A DNA stretch of 64,000 bases, from the NCBI GenBank assembly GCA_000750105.3, contig JPHH03000057.1, positions 62,001-126,000 of the forward strand, given 5' to 3'. The DNA is from Tolypocladium sp. Sup5 PDA-1 (lineage: Eukaryota; Ascomycota; Sordariomycetes; Hypocreales; Ophiocordycipitaceae). Every line of letters begins with the position of its first letter. Within the stretch, counting starts at the first letter, position 1. The notes beneath the pieces were generated by a model that saw only the letters and a program-made list of their open reading frames with translations, was not told the DNA's origin and made no database searches. Shown here piece after piece: positions 59,989-64,000 of the stretch. Position numbers and translations under genes: made by a program.

Positions 59989-60503
59989 AAGGCGGTGGTT
60001 ACATGTGAAGAGACATGGGTGCGAGTGTATATGGGGAGCATGAGCTTATACCATGTCGAGGCTTGTGAAAGAGAAAGCCACGCACATGGCGGTAATATGG
60101 AGTAGATACATTAACACATGGGCATATTTCCTTAAGGGCGGGCTCTCCCGCGTTTACCGGAGCCGGTGGTGGGTTCAACACCGAAAGTGGCTGACGAGGC
60201 GTCCGCGTGCCCGGTATACGGTGCCTGCTCCCGGCGAATTATCGTGATAGGCCCTGTGAGCAACGGACGTTTTAAAAGGCTCACCAGAGCCAGAGGATTT
60301 GTCTCAGTCAAAGGGAGTCATCCTGGTGGAGTGGATGTATTGCGAATTATGTTTGTGTTTACCTGACACTCTATTGGTGGTTGCTTGACTGATGTCATGC
60401 CGAGGTCACCGCCGACTTCAACCTTATAAGCTGCGGCGCCACTGCACTGGGCTGCAAAGTTTGAGGTTGAATAGTGGCATTTTGGACTAGGATTTTATTT
60501 ACC
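59989..60503. other. intergenic region UTP10 / NADH dehydrogenase
   Basis: 515 bp. There is a short GC hairpin at 60138-60151 (GCGGG-CTCT-CCCGC). The sequence near 60168 (GGGTTCAACACC) resembles a tRNA T-arm, but no tRNA could be folded. Otherwise it is UTR and promoter. Confidence 0.45.
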
Positions 60504-62077
60504 ATGGCTGGTCTTTCGCGGCTGGAATGCCGCTCTTTGATGAGATTATCTAGGGATCTCAGGACGGCACGTGGTGTTGTACATGGGACCGCTCCCCAGG
60601 TGAGGCACGCGAGCACGGCTTCTACACCAACAACGACGGATGGTAAGGCCCTTCCATATTACCAGATCTTATCCGTCGTCGCCGTGGATAAACCTGAGAG
60701 AAACGAAGCCGCTAACATTGCTTCACAGGATCGAAAAAGGAGCGCATCGTCATTCTCGGGTCCGGCTGGGCCGGATACGCCCTCGCCCGCACCCTCTCCC
60801 CGTCGAAGGCATCCCGCATCCTCATCTCGCCTCGCTCACACTTTGTCTTCACGCCCCTGCTGGCGTCCACATCTGTCGGCACGCTCGAGTTCCGCGCCGC
60901 CATCGAGCCCGTGCGGCGCCTGGGCCTCGCCGAGTTCCACCAGGCCTGGGCATCGGACATCGACTTCGAGCGCAAGGTGATCCGCGTCGAGGCCAACACG
61001 CGCGGGGACGTCGGCGCCGTGACCAACGCGCGGGCGGCCAAGGGGCCCGAGTTCGACGTCCCGTACGACAAGCTGGTGCTGGCGATGGGGTGCTACAGCC
61101 AGACGTTTGGCATCGAGGGCGTCAAGGAGCACGCGTGCTTCCTGCGGGACATTGGCGACGCGCGCATCATCCGGCTCAAGATCCTCGAGGCGTTCGAGAA
61201 GGCGAACCTGCCGACGACGGGCGACGTGGAGAGGAAGCGGCTGCTGCACTTCGCCGTCGTAGGCGGCGGGCCGACGGGAATCGAGTTCGCCGCGGAGCTG
61301 CACGACCTCGTCCGCGACGACCTGTCGAAGCTGTTCCCGGCGCTGATGCCGCACGTGGCCATCACCATCTACGACATCGCGCCCAAGGTGCTGCCCATGT
61401 TCGACCAGAACCTGGCCAACTACGCGACCGACATGTTCCGCCGGCAGGGCATCCGGGTCAAGACGGAGCACCACCTGGAGCGCATCCGGCGCGAGGGCGA
61501 CGCGCTGATGCTGCGCATCAAGGAGGAGCCCGAGGAGGTGGGCGCGGGCATCGTGGTCTGGAGCACGGGGCTGATGCAGAACCCGCTGACGAGCAAGATT
61601 CTGGGCAGAGAGATTGAGGGTCTGGGCAGGATTGCAAAGGACGCACGATCGGGGGGCATCGTGACGGATGGACACATGCGCGTGCAGCTCCAAGCCCCTG
61701 AGGGTTCATCCACCACCACAAGTCTCCCCGACGTCTACGCCGTGGGCGACTGCACCGCCGTCCAGGAGCAAAACTACCCAGCCACAGCCCAAGTCGCCAG
61801 CCAGCAAGCCTCGTACCTAGCCAAGCAGCTCAACAAGAGCACGTCAACGGACTCTTCCTCGGCGGCGTTCAAGTTCCGCAACCTGGGCACCATGGCGTAC
61901 GTGGGCAGCTGGCGGGCGATCCACCAGAGCGGCGCCGACGAGCTCAAGGGCCGCGCGGCGTGGCTCCTGTGGCGGACGGCGTACCTGACGCGCAGCATGA
62001 GCGTCAGGAACAAGATTATGATCCCGGTGTACTGGCTGATAACGTGGATCTTTGGGCGGGACATTTCGCGGTTCTGA
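60504..62077 (+). CDS. type II (alternative) NADH:ubiquinone oxidoreductase
   Basis: Exons 60504-60642 and 60729-62077, with an 86-nt intron, give 495 aa. The N-terminal about 45 residues (MAGLSRLECRSLMRLSRDLR...) form a mitochondrial presequence. The FAD-binding motif VILGSGWAGYALA appears just after the junction (about 53-65), the NADH-binding motif VVGGGPTGIEFAAEL near 223 and the second FAD motif VYAVGDC near 380. Other family blocks are FTPLLASTSVGTLEFRA and YVGSWRAI. The amphipathic C-terminus (NKIMIPVYWLITWIFGRDIS) anchors it to the membrane. No EF-hand is inserted, so it is not the Ca2+-regulated type. Whether it faces the matrix (Ndi1-like) or the intermembrane space cannot be decided from sequence alone. 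It passes electrons to ubiquinone without pumping protons. Confidence 0.93.
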
Positions 62078-62508
62078 GGGATGGGGGGCTGGTGTTTTAC
62101 TCGGTGGGGTAGACAAAACTGGGAGTTGTTTAAGAACGGTCTCGGTTGGTTTGGGAAGCAGACGGATTCAGCATCATGGTCAAGGTGAAGTTGAGTTTGT
62201 AGATCTTCCCCCCTTGGTAGATACTTGAGCTCCCGCTCGTCCCTGAAATATTGCAAATCGTCAGAGATTAAGCAATACGCTCTGCCTTTGGAAAGGAGCC
62301 CAACAAGGCAGATTCGCTCCTGGTTAAATTTACATGTCGAGATCGCAGTGCCGATGTCGTACTGATGCTGCCCGACCGTAACCGCGCAGAGTATGATACT
62401 CCGACTACGGGCTCCATAATTCTACCGTTTTTGGCTCAACCACATCAACCTCACCTCACTTCGCTTTCCATTTATTGAAACCCGCCAAAGAGGAAAAGAG
62501 GACGAGAA
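62078..62508. other. intergenic region NADH dehydrogenase / THI6
   Basis: 431 bp with the THI6 promoter and leader. I looked for the conserved parts of a TPP riboswitch and saw none here or in the THI6 introns. Confidence 0.45.
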
Positions 62509-64000
62509 ATGGGGGAAATGGCAGTCGACTACGGCGTCTACCTCGTCACCGACTCGACGCCCGCCATCCTCGGCGCCCGCAGCCTCGCGCACGTCGTCGA
62601 GGCCTCGCTGCGCGGCGGCGCATCCGTCGTGCAGTACCGCGACAAGAGCGGCGCGCACGAGGCCGCGGTCCAGACGGCGCGCGAGCTGCACGCCATCACG
62701 CGGCGGTTCGGCGTGCCGCTGCTGATCAACGACCGCGTGGATGTGGCGGTTGAGGCGGGCTGCGAGGGGGTGCATATCGGGCAGGACGACATGGGTGAGT
62801 GCGGATATGGGAGACGAGATGAGGTGAGGTGAAGCGAAGTCAAGCAAGGTAGCTGACGGGCGAACAGCGTTTGAGCAGGCGAGGAGGATGCTCGGCCCGG
62901 GCAAGATCATCGGCGTGACGGCCAGCTCCGCCGACGAGGCCATCAAGGCGTGCGAAGCCGGCGCAGACTATCTCGGCATCGGCACCGTCTTTGCAACTCC
63001 CACGTCCGTCCCCCCTCCTCGCCCCCTCCCTATATCGCCTACGTCTCTGACGCCCCCCCTCCAGAAAGAAAGACACAAAATCCATCATCGGCCCCGGCGG
63101 CCTGCGCGCCATCCTCGCCGCCCTCGCCGCCGCCGGCCACGCCGCCGTGCCGACCGTCTGCATCGGCGGCGTCAACGCTGCCAACGCCGCCGCCGTCCTC
63201 GCGCAGGGCAGCCCGCCCGAGAAGCCGCTCGACGGGCTCGCCGTCGTGAGTGCCCTCGTCGCGGCGCCGGACCCGGCGGCCGTGGCGAGGGACCTGCTGG
63301 GAAAGGTGCTCGCGGCGCGCATCCCGGACGTGGTGCGGGCGGTGGCGAGGACGACGCCGTTGACGCATAACATGACGAACCTGGTGGGTTGCGCTTGCAC
63401 CCCGTTCGGTGCATGCACGTGTCGAGGGCAATGGAGCGCTGACTGGAGTGAGCGTAGGTCGTCCAGAACTTCGCCGCCAACGTCGCCCTCGCTGTCGGCG
63501 CGAGCCCCATCATGGCCCACTACGCCGCCGAAGCCGCCGACCTGGCCAAGCTCGGCGGCGCCCTCGTCGTCAACATGGGCACCGTCACGCCCGACGGCCT
63601 GAGCAACTACGTGCAGGCCCTGAAAGCCTACAACGACGCGGGCCGGCCCGTCGTGCTCGACCCGGTTGGGTGCGTCGTCCCCCGTTACCCCTGACCCCTG
63701 AATCCGTGACTTGGACGCTGACAATGTATGCAGAGCCGGCGCCACGTCCGTCCGCCGTGAGGCCGTCAAGACGCTCCTCTCCGCCGGCCACTTCGCCGTC
63801 ATAAAGGGCAACCCGTCGGAGCTGCTCACCGTCCACGGCTCCAGTACCACCACCCAGCGCGGCGTCGACTCAACCGCCGTGCTCACGATCTCGCAGCGCG
63901 CCGCGCTCGTCCGCGGGCTCGCCCGCCAGCGTCGCTGCGTCGCGCTGCTCACCGGCGCGACGGACCTCCTCAGCGATGGGCGGCGCACCGTGCGCGTCGA
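62509..64000 (+). CDS. THI6: bifunctional thiamine-phosphate synthase / hydroxyethylthiazole kinase (3' end outside window)
   Basis: Exons 62509-62794, 62868-63003, 63065-63383, 63458-63669 and 63734 to beyond 64000, covering about 406 residues so far. Introns are 61-74 nt; the donor at 63004 (GTCCGT) is weak. The N-terminal TMP synthase domain shows YLVTDS, VQYRDKSG, LLINDRVDVAVEAGCEGVHI, DYLGIGTVFATPT|KKDTKS and CIGGVNA. The C-terminal ThiM-type kinase domain begins at LTHNMTNLVVQNFAANVALA, with LVVNMGTVTPDG, VLDPVGAGATSVR and VIKGNPSEL. The first half condenses HMP-PP and HET-P to thiamine phosphate; the second phosphorylates hydroxyethylthiazole. The ATG at 62509 is followed by a second at 62518. 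The gene is cut by the window end, not visibly broken. Confidence 0.94.

Noticed and set aside
60130..60250. tRNA-like T-arm sequence GGGTTCAACACC with a nearby GC hairpin
   Set aside because: No cloverleaf can be formed and the A-box is missing.
62078..63733. TPP riboswitch in the THI6 leader or introns
   Set aside because: The conserved thi-box segments (CTGAGA and the pyrimidine-binding part) were not seen. Fungal TPP riboswitches are better known in other thiamine genes.

Overview
The window is nuclear DNA of a filamentous ascomycete (Pezizomycotina). The evidence is short spliceosomal introns, mostly about 48 to 95 nt, with a CTAAC-type branch sequence close to the acceptor, GC-rich third codon positions, and a full set of Sordariomycete-type housekeeping proteins. 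I infer Sordariomycetes, probably Hypocreales. That placement rests on remembered protein families, not on a search. No virus, plasmid, transposase with a catalytic domain, CRISPR array, rRNA or convincing tRNA was seen.

Layout, left to right. (+) CENP-B-like DNA-binding protein (711-2655). (-) PXA-domain protein with an exceptional 1,095-nt intron (3643-6464). (-) MSS51, COX1 translation (6969-8587). (+) RSE1, SF3b splicing factor (8899-12957). (-) RING-like/LysM/UBA-like protein (13185-14050). (+) NSRP1-type DUF2040 protein (14656-15858). (-) TIM13 (16144-16470). (+) VIP36-like L-type lectin (16977-18118). A gene-poor 2-kb leader precedes (+) the PKA catalytic subunit (20100-21928). Then come (+) a CorA-like transporter (22733-24610), (-) an LMBR1-family membrane protein (25032-27205), (+) HAT1 (27596-29165), (-) pyrroline-5-carboxylate reductase (29420-30497), (+) CTK3 (31013-31923), (-) mitochondrial bL12m (32261-32862) and (+) midasin MDN1, which alone fills 33129-47993. 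The right end has (+) an isochorismatase-fold protein (48439-49419), (-) an unrecognised 620-aa fungal protein (49695-51618), (-) an IAH1-like SGNH esterase (52940-53903), (+) UTP10 (54464-59988), (+) an alternative NADH dehydrogenase (60504-62077) and (+) THI6, cut by the window end (62509-64000).

Every gene model was built by joining reading frames through GT-AG introns (one GC-AG) and checking that phase and family sequence continue across each junction. All complete models come out as whole codons from ATG to stop. Genes often sit in divergent pairs with 260-600 bp shared upstream regions (MSS51/RSE1, TIM13/lectin, LMBR1/HAT1, PRO3/CTK3, MNP1/MDN1, IAH1/UTP10).

The genes serve core cell biology: ribosome biogenesis (MDN1, UTP10), splicing and transcription (RSE1, NSRP1-like, CTK3), chromatin (HAT1), mitochondria (MSS51, TIM13, bL12m, NDH-2), signalling (PKA), and proline and thiamine synthesis. 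They form no evident pathway cluster. I found no convincing new multi-gene system. The points most worth a second look are the giant intron, the GC-AG intron in RSE1, the intracellular RING-like/LysM/UBA-like architecture, the CENP-B-like protein without a transposase domain, and a palindrome shared by two distant intergenic regions.
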